Program-made: the position numbers and the translations under genes
From: UBA10438 sp964432155
GTDB taxonomy: Bacteria; Bacteroidota; Ignavibacteria; Kapaibacteriales; Kapaibacteriaceae
Length of the DNA stretch: 64,000 nt
Direction: 5' to 3'
Assembly (NCBI GenBank): GCA_964432155.1
Contig: CAYSMF010000009.1
Coordinates: forward strand, 19,247 to 83,246
Part shown: piece by piece, positions 42,512 to 50,958 of the stretch
How the letters are laid out: every line of letters begins with the position of its first letter
How positions within the stretch are numbered: position 1 is the first letter of the stretch
Notes under the pieces: model-generated
Seen by the model: the letters and a program-made list of their open reading frames with translations, nothing else
Database searches by the model: none
Told to the model about the DNA's origin: nothing

Positions 42512-42937
42512 TTATCCTTCTAGGAGTCCGTCAGCCAACGACAGCTGCAATGCAGCTAGGAGCGCTGCTGGATTGATCTCGGTAAGGTCTGCGCGCAACA
42601 GCGACGCATGAATGTTCGCGAACTGCGAAACGGTTCCGGTGCGTCCGACCACAAGACTCGAAAAGCGGCCCTGATGCGTGGCGAGGAACATCACCTCGTC
42701 AGGCTCAATCGACAGAATGCCCGTCACATTGTGCATCTCTACATAGCCTTGGGGCGTCTGTGCTGTGACAATCGTACACGCTTCGCCATCAATCACAACA
42801 TCTGTTGTGATGGTCATGACAAACGCACGCGCACCATTCGGAGCGTCAATGTTCCAGGTCCACGACGATGGTGTCGCGTGTGCTGGAGCACCTAGCCGCT
42901 GCGTGCATAGATCGATGTGCGATGGGCCTACAATCAT
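42512..42937 (-). CDS. Protein of unknown function, 141 residues
   Basis: I do not recognise this family. The sequence has no signal peptide or membrane segment and reads as alternating beta strands ('SWTWNIDAPNGARAFVMTI', 'MFLATHQGRFSSLVVGRTG') with a helical C-terminus ('NPAALLAALQLSLADGLLEG'). Its tight spacing with ybeY (one base) and crtW (nine bases) makes it a true gene in that operon. A cytoplasmic role is likely. Confidence 0.65.
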   Translation of the reverse strand: MIVGPSHIDLCTQRLGAPAHATPSSWTWNIDAPNGARAFVMTITTDVVIDGEACTIVTAQTPQGYVEMHNVTGILSIEPDEVMFLATHQGRFSSLVVGRTGTVSQFANIHASLLRADLTEINPAALLAALQLSLADGLLEG

Positions 42938-42946
42938 GACGGAAAA

Positions 42947-43630
42947 CTACGAAATCCCGTTGTCCTTTACCTTCCAGAGTTGCCACCATGGAGTTCCAGG
43001 CGAAACATGGTGCTCGGTGTGATAGCCGAAGAAGTAGCACGAGAGTAGCGCCCAGAGGTGATTCGCACGCTGTGATCGTGCATTGTGCGGCATGCCATTG
43101 CTATGGGGCTTCCGATGCGGACGATAGGTGCCGAAATAGAAGAGCTGGAACGATCCCATAAATGCGGGCACAATCCAGAACCACCAGAGCGACACCGCAG
43201 GAACCCAGACGTTCAGCACATTGTACGCCGTGCCCATGACAATGATTTGCCATACCGTTGCGTAGCGCCACATAAACGTGAGATACCACACGATCAGATT
43301 GTTCGACCGGTGATAATCAGGATCGTCATTGTCATCTGCCGGATGCGCATGATGTAAGTGGTGATTCACCACCAAGCGCGGATACCAGAGTCCAGCATAG
43401 AGGAACGCGGCAATGCTGCCAACAACCGTGTTCACACGCTCATGCCCAGGCGCTACAGTTCCATGGATGGCGTCGTGCGCCGTGATAAACAACCCGGTCG
43501 AGAGATATGCCTGCAGGGCAACGTGCACATACGTCAGGGGGCTTGTAGCATCCACTGCAACGTGCATCAGCACGTACGTGAGATGCGCGATCCATGATGC
43601 ACAGATAACAAGAGCGAGAAGTAGACCCAT
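42947..43630 (-). CDS. crtW: CrtW-type beta-carotene ketolase (membrane di-iron desaturase fold)
   Basis: The protein has 227 residues with four to five hydrophobic segments and the histidine clusters 'TAHDAIHGTVAP', 'VVNHHLHHAHPADDNDDPDYH' (split by one residue from the longest run) and 'YHTEHHVSPGTPWWQL'. 'FYFGTYRPHR' is also typical of CrtW. CrtW adds 4-keto groups to beta-carotene in echinenone/canthaxanthin/astaxanthin synthesis. I start it at 43630 because the in-frame upstream extension lacks family similarity. No other carotenoid gene is in the window. It heads an operon with an unknown gene, ybeY and smg. Confidence 0.85.
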   Translation of the reverse strand: MGLLLALVICASWIAHLTYVLMHVAVDATSPLTYVHVALQAYLSTGLFITAHDAIHGTVAPGHERVNTVVGSIAAFLYAGLWYPRLVVNHHLHHAHPADDNDDPDYHRSNNLIVWYLTFMWRYATVWQIIVMGTAYNVLNVWVPAVSLWWFWIVPAFMGSFQLFYFGTYRPHRKPHSNGMPHNARSQRANHLWALLSCYFFGYHTEHHVSPGTPWWQLWKVKDNGIS

Positions 43631-43672
43631 GAAGTGCAATATGCAGGTTGTAAGTTCGTACGACAACGCCGT

Positions 43673-44935
43673 ATGAAAACTCTTCGTTCCATCCTCGTTC
43701 TGCTGATCCTTGCGCCTGCATTGGCGTTCGGACAGAAACTCATGATCCACATGGATCTTGAGCAGACGAATCATTTGAAGGCCTACGGCATTGTTTACTG
43801 GATCCTCACCAAGGATCAACCCGTTGACTGGCTCTTGAATTACCGCGGTGGCTCGTTTATGACCGACTATACGGAGGCGATCGCTGCTGAGTGTCGTATT
43901 CGAGGCGTTGCGTTCGAGTCGCTCGATGGAGCAACCGCAGCTGGTGTCTACTCGTCGGTTCAATCAGAGAAGAGCAACACCGAGGTGGTGCGTCTCGAAA
44001 AGCCTCCAAAGATTGCCGTATACGCACCTCCCGGATTTCGTCCATGGGACGATGCGGTGACACTGGTGATGGAATACGCCGAGGTGAAGTACGAAAAGCT
44101 GTGGGATGAAGAAGTGATGCGTGGCAAACTCTCGGAGTTTGATTGGCTACACCTGCATCACGAAGACTTTACAGGACAGCATGGGAAGTTCTACGCAAGC
44201 TCTGCGGGTGAGTCGTGGTATATCCAACAAGTTGCCTTGCTCGAGAAAACCGCACGCAAGCTCGGGTTCCAAAAGGTGAGTGAGTTGAAGAAGGCAGTCG
44301 TCGAAAAGATTCGTGACTTCGTCGCTAACGGCGGGTTCATGTTCGCGATGTGCAGTGCGACCGATACCTACGACGTAGCACTTGCAGCGGCGAACATCGA
44401 CATTTGTGATGTGATCTACGATGGAGATCCTGCCGATCGTGAAGCAAATCAGAAACTCGACTACTCCCGCACATTCGCGTTTGAGAATTTTAAGCTGGTG
44501 ATGAATCCTCTGCAGTATGAATACAGCGACATCGACGTTGATGCGAACATGATCCTGCAGACGGAATCGAGTGACTACTTCACGCTCTTTGATTTCTCAG
44601 CGAAGTACGACCCTGTACCGACGATGCTCACGCAATGTCATGTCAATGTTGTGAAGGGCTTCCTTGGTCAGACAACTGCGTACCACAAGGGCATCATTAA
44701 GAAGTCAGTGACGGTCCTTGCCGAACGCGATGGGACGGACCAAGTGCGGTACATCCACGGCAATGTTGGACGTGGCACGTTTACGTGGTACGGAGGGCAT
44801 GATCCTGAGGATTATAGGCATGCCGTTGGTGACCCACCCACAGATCTGGCGCTGCATCCAACATCACCGGGTTACCGTCTGATCTTGAATAACATCCTGT
44901 TTCCTGCCGCAAAAAAAAAGAAGCAGAAGACGTAG
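43673..44935 (+). CDS. Secreted conserved protein of the family often labelled 'asparagine synthetase B'
   Basis: The protein has 420 residues with a signal peptide (to LAFGQ). It contains 'MDLEQTNHLKAYGIVYWIL', 'VDWLLNYRGGSF', 'KIAVYAPPGFRPWDDAVTLV', 'DWLHLHHEDFTGQHGKFY', 'GGFMFAMCSATDTYDVAL' and 'HGNVGRGTFTWYGGHDPEDY'. I recognise this pattern from Bacteroidota proteins annotated as asparagine synthetase B, but it has no N-terminal Cys glutaminase and no PP-loop, so that name is not supported. The HLHHED and GGHDPED motifs look like a glutamine-amidotransferase-like or metal-binding fold. Function unknown. It is divergent from crtW. Confidence 0.82.
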   Translation: MKTLRSILVLLILAPALAFGQKLMIHMDLEQTNHLKAYGIVYWILTKDQPVDWLLNYRGGSFMTDYTEAIAAECRIRGVAFESLDGATAAGVYSSVQSEKSNTEVVRLEKPPKIAVYAPPGFRPWDDAVTLVMEYAEVKYEKLWDEEVMRGKLSEFDWLHLHHEDFTGQHGKFYASSAGESWYIQQVALLEKTARKLGFQKVSELKKAVVEKIRDFVANGGFMFAMCSATDTYDVALAAANIDICDVIYDGDPADREANQKLDYSRTFAFENFKLVMNPLQYEYSDIDVDANMILQTESSDYFTLFDFSAKYDPVPTMLTQCHVNVVKGFLGQTTAYHKGIIKKSVTVLAERDGTDQVRYIHGNVGRGTFTWYGGHDPEDYRHAVGDPPTDLALHPTSPGYRLILNNILFPAAKKKKQKT

Positions 44936-44967
44936 AGGTTCGCGCCGGCTATTGACTGCCGCTGCGG

Positions 44968-46125
44968 TTATTCACCGCGTTGGACCATCGCCCCGAGTAC
45001 GGCTGGTGCACCTTGCACAAGGATGTCCTCGGTTGTAATCCACGCCGGCTCTCCGATGATCTCGGCCGCACCGTTTCCTATACTTCCGATCTGCACCTGA
45101 CGTCGAACACAGGCGTTTGGAGTGCCGGTGAAGATCCACGACTTGCCCTCGAACTGCACAACGGCATGCTCTGGCACAACCCACGACATGCGCGGTTCGG
45201 ACTGTACCACTGCGGTGAGCGTTGTACCTGGAACGATCGTCGGATCTGGTTGGCGCAGATGGGCATGCACAGCAACGGTGCGATCTGGACGCACGTCCTT
45301 GCCGATCAGGTGGATGAAGGCTTCACGCTGCACTTGTGGTGCATCTGTGAGCGAGACCAGCACCGATTGGTCGACGCGGAGCTTCTGAATGTCACGCTCG
45401 TATACTGAGAGCTCGATATGCATGTGTGATGGGTCGACGAGTTCCAGCATCACTGTGTTCGGTGAAGCAAACACGCCGTTGTTCACGCGAACACTCGTGA
45501 CATATCCACTGATCGGCGCAGGAACCTTGATCGAGCGGGAGATCGATCCAACGGTGAGCGTGCGTGCGTTGATATGCACAAGCGCAAGCTGCTCGGAGAG
45601 TGCTTTGTATTTGGCGCGGAGTGTTTGCACGTCGGACGACGCCGCTTCGAGTCGTTTGCGTGCTGTGATTGAATCAGTCGACAATCGCGATTGACGTGTA
45701 AACTCTTTCTCCGCGAGTTCGAGCTGCGCCCCTGTAGCAAGGTATTCCTGCTGAAGTCGAATGAACTCTGGATTCTCGAGAGAGAGAAGCGTTTGTCCTT
45801 TTCGCACCTGCGAACCAGGCAGTACTGACAGATTCGTTACGGTACCACCGTACGGATTCGTGATCGAAAAGGCATACTGTGGTGGTACGTGTACCATACC
45901 CGAAACACGAAGCGCCGTCGATTGTGCTGCCTTTTGAGCCTTGGCAAACACGAGGTTCGCATGCGTGCGTTGTTCGCTCGTGAGTCGCACGGTGTCGCCG
46001 TGTACCTCAGCGGCAGGTGCAGCTTGTTGTTCAGGAGTTTGTGTACACGAGATTACCGTGCTCCACACAAGTGCAATGATGCATAGCGTGCGGAACGAGC
46101 TGTGAAATGAGATGTGCGAGATCAT
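44968..46125 (-). CDS. RND efflux periplasmic adaptor (CzcB/CusB-like lipoprotein)
   Basis: The protein has 385 residues with a lipobox at 'STVISC'. It has the membrane-fusion protein order: beta-barrel entry, lipoyl half-motif 'GGTVTNLSVLPGSQVRKGQTLL', a helical hairpin (residues ~125-190), second lipoyl half 'APISGYVTSVRVNNGVF', and a barrel and membrane-proximal end with 'WVVPEHAVVQFEGKSWIF'. It links the inner-membrane pump to the outer channel. Its ATG overlaps the stop of the pump gene, giving the operon order His-rich protein, pump-channel fusion, adaptor. Confidence 0.92.
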   Translation of the reverse strand: MISHISFHSSFRTLCIIALVWSTVISCTQTPEQQAAPAAEVHGDTVRLTSEQRTHANLVFAKAQKAAQSTALRVSGMVHVPPQYAFSITNPYGGTVTNLSVLPGSQVRKGQTLLSLENPEFIRLQQEYLATGAQLELAEKEFTRQSRLSTDSITARKRLEAASSDVQTLRAKYKALSEQLALVHINARTLTVGSISRSIKVPAPISGYVTSVRVNNGVFASPNTVMLELVDPSHMHIELSVYERDIQKLRVDQSVLVSLTDAPQVQREAFIHLIGKDVRPDRTVAVHAHLRQPDPTIVPGTTLTAVVQSEPRMSWVVPEHAVVQFEGKSWIFTGTPNACVRRQVQIGSIGNGAAEIIGEPAWITTEDILVQGAPAVLGAMVQRGE

Positions 46126-49100
46126 TGGATACCCAAGAGATAGTCGTAGGAAGTGGTGAGATCAAAGAGTGCCTTGCGTGCTTGCGCATCCATCATGCGC
46201 ACAGAGAGCAATCGCACGAGGGCTGTTTGAACATCGAGCCAATCAACGTCACCTTGTTGATAGGCTGTTTGCATCGCGCTTGCAAGACGAATCGCCTCGG
46301 GTAGTGCTGTTGAGCGGTAGTGCTCGACTGCATTTCGTGACACGGTGATTTCTTGTGAAAGCTGCTGCTGCCATGCTCCAACGAGACGCTCCTCATGTGA
46401 TGCACGTTGCGCAGCTAGGTCCCGTTGGAGCGATGCGGCTTGATCGCGCGCGTGCGTTGGGAGAAACCACAGCGGCACGGCCATGCCAACCATGAAGCCA
46501 GTGAATCGCTGTGATGACGAGGCCACCTGTCCGGGCTGCGCCAGAGGAATGCCGGCAAGCGTCTGTGTGAAAAACGACACCGAGAAATCTGGCCAGTATG
46601 ATGCTGATGTCACATTCGCTTGCTCATCAGCAACACGTGCTCGCTGCGAGGCGAGTTCCATTCGCAATGGAACGCGTGGAGTAACACCCCCTATAGTTGC
46701 TCGTTGTGGTACAACAGAGTCGACTGTTGTAATCAGGCGTGATGTACCACAGAGGATACGGAGTTGGAGCTCGGCACGTCGGAGTTCCGATGCGGCCTGC
46801 AAGCGTTGCACGCGAATGTCTGAGCGTTGCGCCTCTGCCGCTCGGCGATCAAGCGCTGATGCATCGCCTGTTGTCTCGCGAAGCGACGCAGCCGATACAG
46901 CACGATCGAGAAGTGCTTCATGCTGCATGTAGATCGCAACACGCTCGCGGGTAACGCACACCTCTGCATACGCCTGTGCTACGTCGCGTCGCAGTCTGGC
47001 ATCGATGTCCATGCGAGCGAGCTGAGCCTCACGCAGCGAAGCATCGTTGTAGGCCGATGCCGCAAGTGCTTTGAAGGGATTGGGAAGTGGCTGCGTGATC
47101 GTCAGGTTGTTATCGTTGAGATACGAATTATACTGTCCGCCCATAAACGTCACCGACGTTGGCGCTATGTCGACCGATGTCGATCGAAGAACATCGGCCT
47201 CGCGCTCGGCCGTGAGGGCGGCATATCGATCGATGTTGGATGTCCGTGCCAAGGCGATAGCTGAATCAAGCGAGATCGGCTCGAGTGTGTCGCGCTCGGC
47301 GTAGACTGGTGACGATAGGAGAACGAGGAGAAGTGCTGATGCTGCGGTTGAGACAAGATGCTTTCGTCGTTGCATCGAACTCACAACGACATACAACGTT
47401 GGCAAGACGAGCAACGTGAGCATGGTTGCCGTAATTAGTCCGCCGATCACAACGGTTGCGAGTGGACGTTGAACTTCCGATCCGTCGCCAGTTGAGAGTG
47501 CCATAGGTAAGAAGCCAAGCGAGGCAACCATAGCGGTCATCGCAACAGGACGGAGTCGTGACTGAGTTGCCATGACCACGATCCGAAGTGTGTTTGTGTG
47601 GCCCGACGCACGCAATGCTCGGAACGCGCTCAGGAGCACAATGCCATTGAGCACGGCAACGCCGAAGAGGGCGATAAAGCCGACACCAGCTGAGATACTG
47701 AATGGCATGCCACGAAGCAGAAGTGCCGCAACGCCACCAATGGCCGAGAGAGGAACAGCTGAAAAGATCAGTAGGGCATCAATGATGTTATGGAACGTCA
47801 GGTAGAGAAGGAACAGGATCAGCACAAGCGCAATCGGAACAGCAATTGCGAGACGTTGCTTTGCCGCAGCGAGGTTTTCAAACTGTCCGCCATAGGTGAT
47901 GTAATAGCCTGGAGGAAGATTGATAGACTTCGCAACATGTGATTCAAGTTCGTTTACAATACTTTCAACGTCACGGCCACGCACATTAAAGCCGACAGTG
48001 ATGCGACGTTGTGCGTTCTCACGTTGAATTTGATTTGGACCTAGTGCGATGGAGATCGCTGCCACTTGTGTGATGGGAACGAGCTCATTTGTACGATTTG
48101 GCACCATGAGTTGCGCAACGTCCTCAGGGTCATGCCGGTAGGCCGTATCGAGACGCAGCACGATGTCGAAGCGGCGTTCATTGTTGTACAGTGTTCCGGC
48201 TACTGCTCCGGCAAACGCAGCGCGCACAGTTGTGTTGATGGTTTCAACATCGACACCCAGGCGAGCACATGCTTGCCGGTCGATTGCAACGGTGATCTGC
48301 GGCAGACCTTGCACAGGTTCGACGTAGACATCGGCAGCCCCTTGAACAGTTGAAGCACGACCGCCGATGCGTTGTGCGATTGTCGCAAGAGAGTCCATGT
48401 CTTCGCCGAAAATCTTCACAACGACATCTTGTCGTGCACCAGTCATCAACTCGTTAAAGCGCATCTGAATTGGTTGTTGGAAGCCGAACGTCACACCTGG
48501 TAGTACTGCGAGTGCGGACTGCATCTTCTCGGCGAGTTCTTCGCGTGAATGTGCCGATGTCCACTGATCTTTGTCCTTCAGCACAACAATCAAATCACCT
48601 GACTCCATCGGCATCGGGTCGAGAGGTATCTCTGACGTGCCGATCTTTCCAATCACACGTTCCACTTCAGGGAATTGCGTTTCGAGTATTCGTGCGGCGC
48701 GTTCTGCCGTTGCGATTGTTTCTGTGAGTGATGTGCCCGTCATCAGGCGCATTTCAACAGCAAAGTCGCCCTCGTCGAGTTGCGGCAGAAACTCGCCACC
48801 CATCGAGAGGAACGTCACAACACCAGCAACAAACACGACTGCAGTACCACCAAGTGTTGCCCACTGCCAGCGTAATGCCAAGCGTCGAACAGGTGCGTAG
48901 GTACGTGCGATTGCGTCCATCACGCGATCAGCAAGTGACCACGTATGCAGGCCCGGCTTCAAGAGCCACGACGACATCATCGGGACGTAGGTTGTGCTGA
49001 GGATGAACGCGCCAATGATGGCGAAGATCACCGTCTGCGCCATCGGAGCAAACATCTTGCCTTCGATGCCAACGAGTGCGAGGATTGGGAGATAGACAAT

Positions 49101-50447
49101 CATGATGATCACTTCGCCGAAGGCTGCAGATCGACGAATCCCGATTGCCGCCTCGCGTGCTGTATCCGCTGTAGCGCCGCGTTTCTGTAATCGATGTAGC
49201 ACACTCTCGACGATGATGACTGCACCGTCAACGATCAATCCAAAATCGATGGCGCCAAGCGACATCAGATTGCCTGACACGCCGAACGTGCGCATCATTC
49301 CGATGGCAAACAGCATCGAAAGGGGAATCACGCTGGCTACGATCAATCCTGCACGCAGATTGCCCAGCAGCAGCACCAGCACGAAGATCACGATCAGAGC
49401 CCCCTCGATGAGGTTCTTCGACACCGTGGTGATTGCTTTGTTCACAAGACGTGTGCGATCCAAGTATGGCTCGATGACGACCCCTTGCGGAAGTGTGCGC
49501 TGCACGGCTTCGATGCGCTCTTTCACCGTAGCGATCACTTCGCTTGAGTTTGCCCCCTTCAGCATGAGTACAATGCCGCCGACCGTTTCGCCGCGATCAT
49601 CGCGCGTCATTGCTCCGTAGCGAACGGCGCGACCTTCCTTCACCGTTGCCACATCACGCACGAGTACAGGCAGTCCGTCATCGGTCCGTCGAATCTCGAT
49701 TGCGCCAATATCCTCGAGTGATGTCACGATGCCTTCAGTGCGGATGTACTGCACGTTCGGACCCTTCTCGATATACGCGCCACCTGCGTTCTGGTTGTTC
49801 TTCTGAACTGCGTCGAGAACATCGCCGATCGACACATTCATTGAGCGCAGACGCTGAGGGTCGATTGCGATCTCGGCCTGCAGCAGGTTGCCGCCAAAGC
49901 TCGATACGTCTGCTACGCCCGGCGTACCAAGGATGCGACGTCGTACGATCCAATCTTGCAGCGTCCGCAGTTCCGTCAGCGAGTACCGATGTTCAAATCC
50001 CGGTTCGACGCGCAGAGTGTACTGGTAGATCTCGCCGAGTCCCGTCGTGACTGGCGCAAGAAGGGGTGTGCCTGCCCCTTGGGGAATCTGATCCATCACC
50101 TCGGTGAGACGTTGGTCGGCCTGGGCACGGGCCCAGTACACATCCACGTCGTCGTCGAAGACGATGGTGACCACCGACAGACCAAAGCGCGAAATCGATC
50201 GCATCTCGTGAATGCCGGGAATGGATGCCATGGTGAGTTCCACTGGCATCGTGATGAGACGTTCAACTTCTTGTGGGGCAAGGGCAGGCGAAACAGTAAC
50301 GATCTGCACTTGGTTGTTTGTGATGTCGGGTACGGCGTCGATAGGGAGCGTACGTAGAGAATTCAATCCCCAGAGAATGAGGGCGAGAACGCCAAGTGCA
50401 ACCAGCAAACGCTGACGCACTGCGAACGTGATAATCCGTTCGAACAT
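46122..50447 (-). CDS. Heavy-metal RND pump (CzcA-like) fused to a TolC-like outer-membrane channel
   Basis: The protein has 1441 residues. Residues 1-~1020 form a complete HME-type RND permease: 'LPIDAVPDITNNQVQI', the proton relay 'DFGLIVDGAVIIVES' with both Asp and the Glu as in CzcA-class divalent-metal pumps, and twelve membrane segments. From Met1025 (47375) the chain reads MQRRKHLVSTAASALLLVLL ending SPVYA, a full signal peptide, followed by a ~400-residue TolC/CzcC-like domain with two coiled-coil repeats. The fused form occurs elsewhere in Bacteroidota. Metal specificity is probably Co/Zn/Cd/Ni or a similar cation. A separate start at 47375 remains possible. Confidence 0.93.
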   Translation of the reverse strand: MFERIITFAVRQRLLVALGVLALILWGLNSLRTLPIDAVPDITNNQVQIVTVSPALAPQEVERLITMPVELTMASIPGIHEMRSISRFGLSVVTIVFDDDVDVYWARAQADQRLTEVMDQIPQGAGTPLLAPVTTGLGEIYQYTLRVEPGFEHRYSLTELRTLQDWIVRRRILGTPGVADVSSFGGNLLQAEIAIDPQRLRSMNVSIGDVLDAVQKNNQNAGGAYIEKGPNVQYIRTEGIVTSLEDIGAIEIRRTDDGLPVLVRDVATVKEGRAVRYGAMTRDDRGETVGGIVLMLKGANSSEVIATVKERIEAVQRTLPQGVVIEPYLDRTRLVNKAITTVSKNLIEGALIVIFVLVLLLGNLRAGLIVASVIPLSMLFAIGMMRTFGVSGNLMSLGAIDFGLIVDGAVIIVESVLHRLQKRGATADTAREAAIGIRRSAAFGEVIIMIVYLPILALVGIEGKMFAPMAQTVIFAIIGAFILSTTYVPMMSSWLLKPGLHTWSLADRVMDAIARTYAPVRRLALRWQWATLGGTAVVFVAGVVTFLSMGGEFLPQLDEGDFAVEMRLMTGTSLTETIATAERAARILETQFPEVERVIGKIGTSEIPLDPMPMESGDLIVVLKDKDQWTSAHSREELAEKMQSALAVLPGVTFGFQQPIQMRFNELMTGARQDVVVKIFGEDMDSLATIAQRIGGRASTVQGAADVYVEPVQGLPQITVAIDRQACARLGVDVETINTTVRAAFAGAVAGTLYNNERRFDIVLRLDTAYRHDPEDVAQLMVPNRTNELVPITQVAAISIALGPNQIQRENAQRRITVGFNVRGRDVESIVNELESHVAKSINLPPGYYITYGGQFENLAAAKQRLAIAVPIALVLILFLLYLTFHNIIDALLIFSAVPLSAIGGVAALLLRGMPFSISAGVGFIALFGVAVLNGIVLLSAFRALRASGHTNTLRIVVMATQSRLRPVAMTAMVASLGFLPMALSTGDGSEVQRPLATVVIGGLITATMLTLLVLPTLYVVVSSMQRRKHLVSTAASALLLVLLSSPVYAERDTLEPISLDSAIALARTSNIDRYAALTAEREADVLRSTSVDIAPTSVTFMGGQYNSYLNDNNLTITQPLPNPFKALAASAYNDASLREAQLARMDIDARLRRDVAQAYAEVCVTRERVAIYMQHEALLDRAVSAASLRETTGDASALDRRAAEAQRSDIRVQRLQAASELRRAELQLRILCGTSRLITTVDSVVPQRATIGGVTPRVPLRMELASQRARVADEQANVTSASYWPDFSVSFFTQTLAGIPLAQPGQVASSSQRFTGFMVGMAVPLWFLPTHARDQAASLQRDLAAQRASHEERLVGAWQQQLSQEITVSRNAVEHYRSTALPEAIRLASAMQTAYQQGDVDWLDVQTALVRLLSVRMMDAQARKALFDLTTSYDYLLGIQ

Positions 50448-50495
50448 GATTGTGCCTCGATGGTGAAATGCAACAACAGCTGAGCAAGAGTCAGC

Positions 50496-50924
50496 TTAGA
50501 TGCGAGGCGGCTGGAAGATCTGTTGTGGGAAGGAGCACGCGACGCCGGAATCCGACATCGGGGCAGGGAGGACATCGCAGAGTTGTGCGACGAGCATGAC
50601 ATTTCGGTGTGCAAGCACCGGAATAATTGTCACGCTTCCGGCATGGATGCCCCCTAACAAGGGGAGCTCATGGTGTTCTTCATCGGGCTGTGCCGATGTG
50701 GAAAAGTGCGAGAGGAGAAACTCAACGATCGACAGGTTCGTCTGCCCGTGTTCGTCGACATGATGCTGATAGTGTTCCACGACCTCGGCCAAGGAGTCGA
50801 GCGCCGAAGTATCGAACCCTGCTACAACCGTTGTGAGCAGGATGAACGGGGCGATGAGGATGGAAATCAGCTTAAGCACATGGAAAATTACGGTGATAGC
50901 GTGAAAAAATGAACTCAAGTTCAT
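50496..50924 (-). CDS. Small membrane-anchored histidine-rich protein at the head of the metal-efflux operon
   Basis: The protein has 142 residues. From MNLSSFFHAITVIF (50924) it has one hydrophobic N-terminal segment (~residues 9-32), then a His-rich region with 'EHYQHHVDEHGQTNLS', 'FLLSHFS', 'DEEHHELPLLGGIHAGS', and a tail ending 'SFPQQIFQPPRI'. Nothing is catalytic. Similar small proteins with 'FLxxHYS...H..LPF' patterns precede czcA in other Bacteroidota, as far as I recall. A periplasmic metal sensor or chaperone is a reasonable inference. It lies 48 bases upstream of the pump gene. Confidence 0.66.
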   Translation of the reverse strand: MNLSSFFHAITVIFHVLKLISILIAPFILLTTVVAGFDTSALDSLAEVVEHYQHHVDEHGQTNLSIVEFLLSHFSTSAQPDEEHHELPLLGGIHAGSVTIIPVLAHRNVMLVAQLCDVLPAPMSDSGVACSFPQQIFQPPRI

Positions 50925-50946
50925 TGGAATCCAGGAAAAACTTCCT
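50910..50946. promoter_or_regulatory. Two short inverted repeats between the metal-efflux operon and the peptide-binding lipoprotein gene
   Basis: TGAACT-CA-AGTTCA (50910-50923) and AGGAA-AAAC-TTCCT (50933-50946) are side by side in the 34-base divergent gap and its edges. The first touches the start codon of the His-rich protein. They could be operators for one or both divergent genes; no regulator gene is adjacent. Confidence 0.4.
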
Positions 50947-50958
50947 GAACTTTGCACC

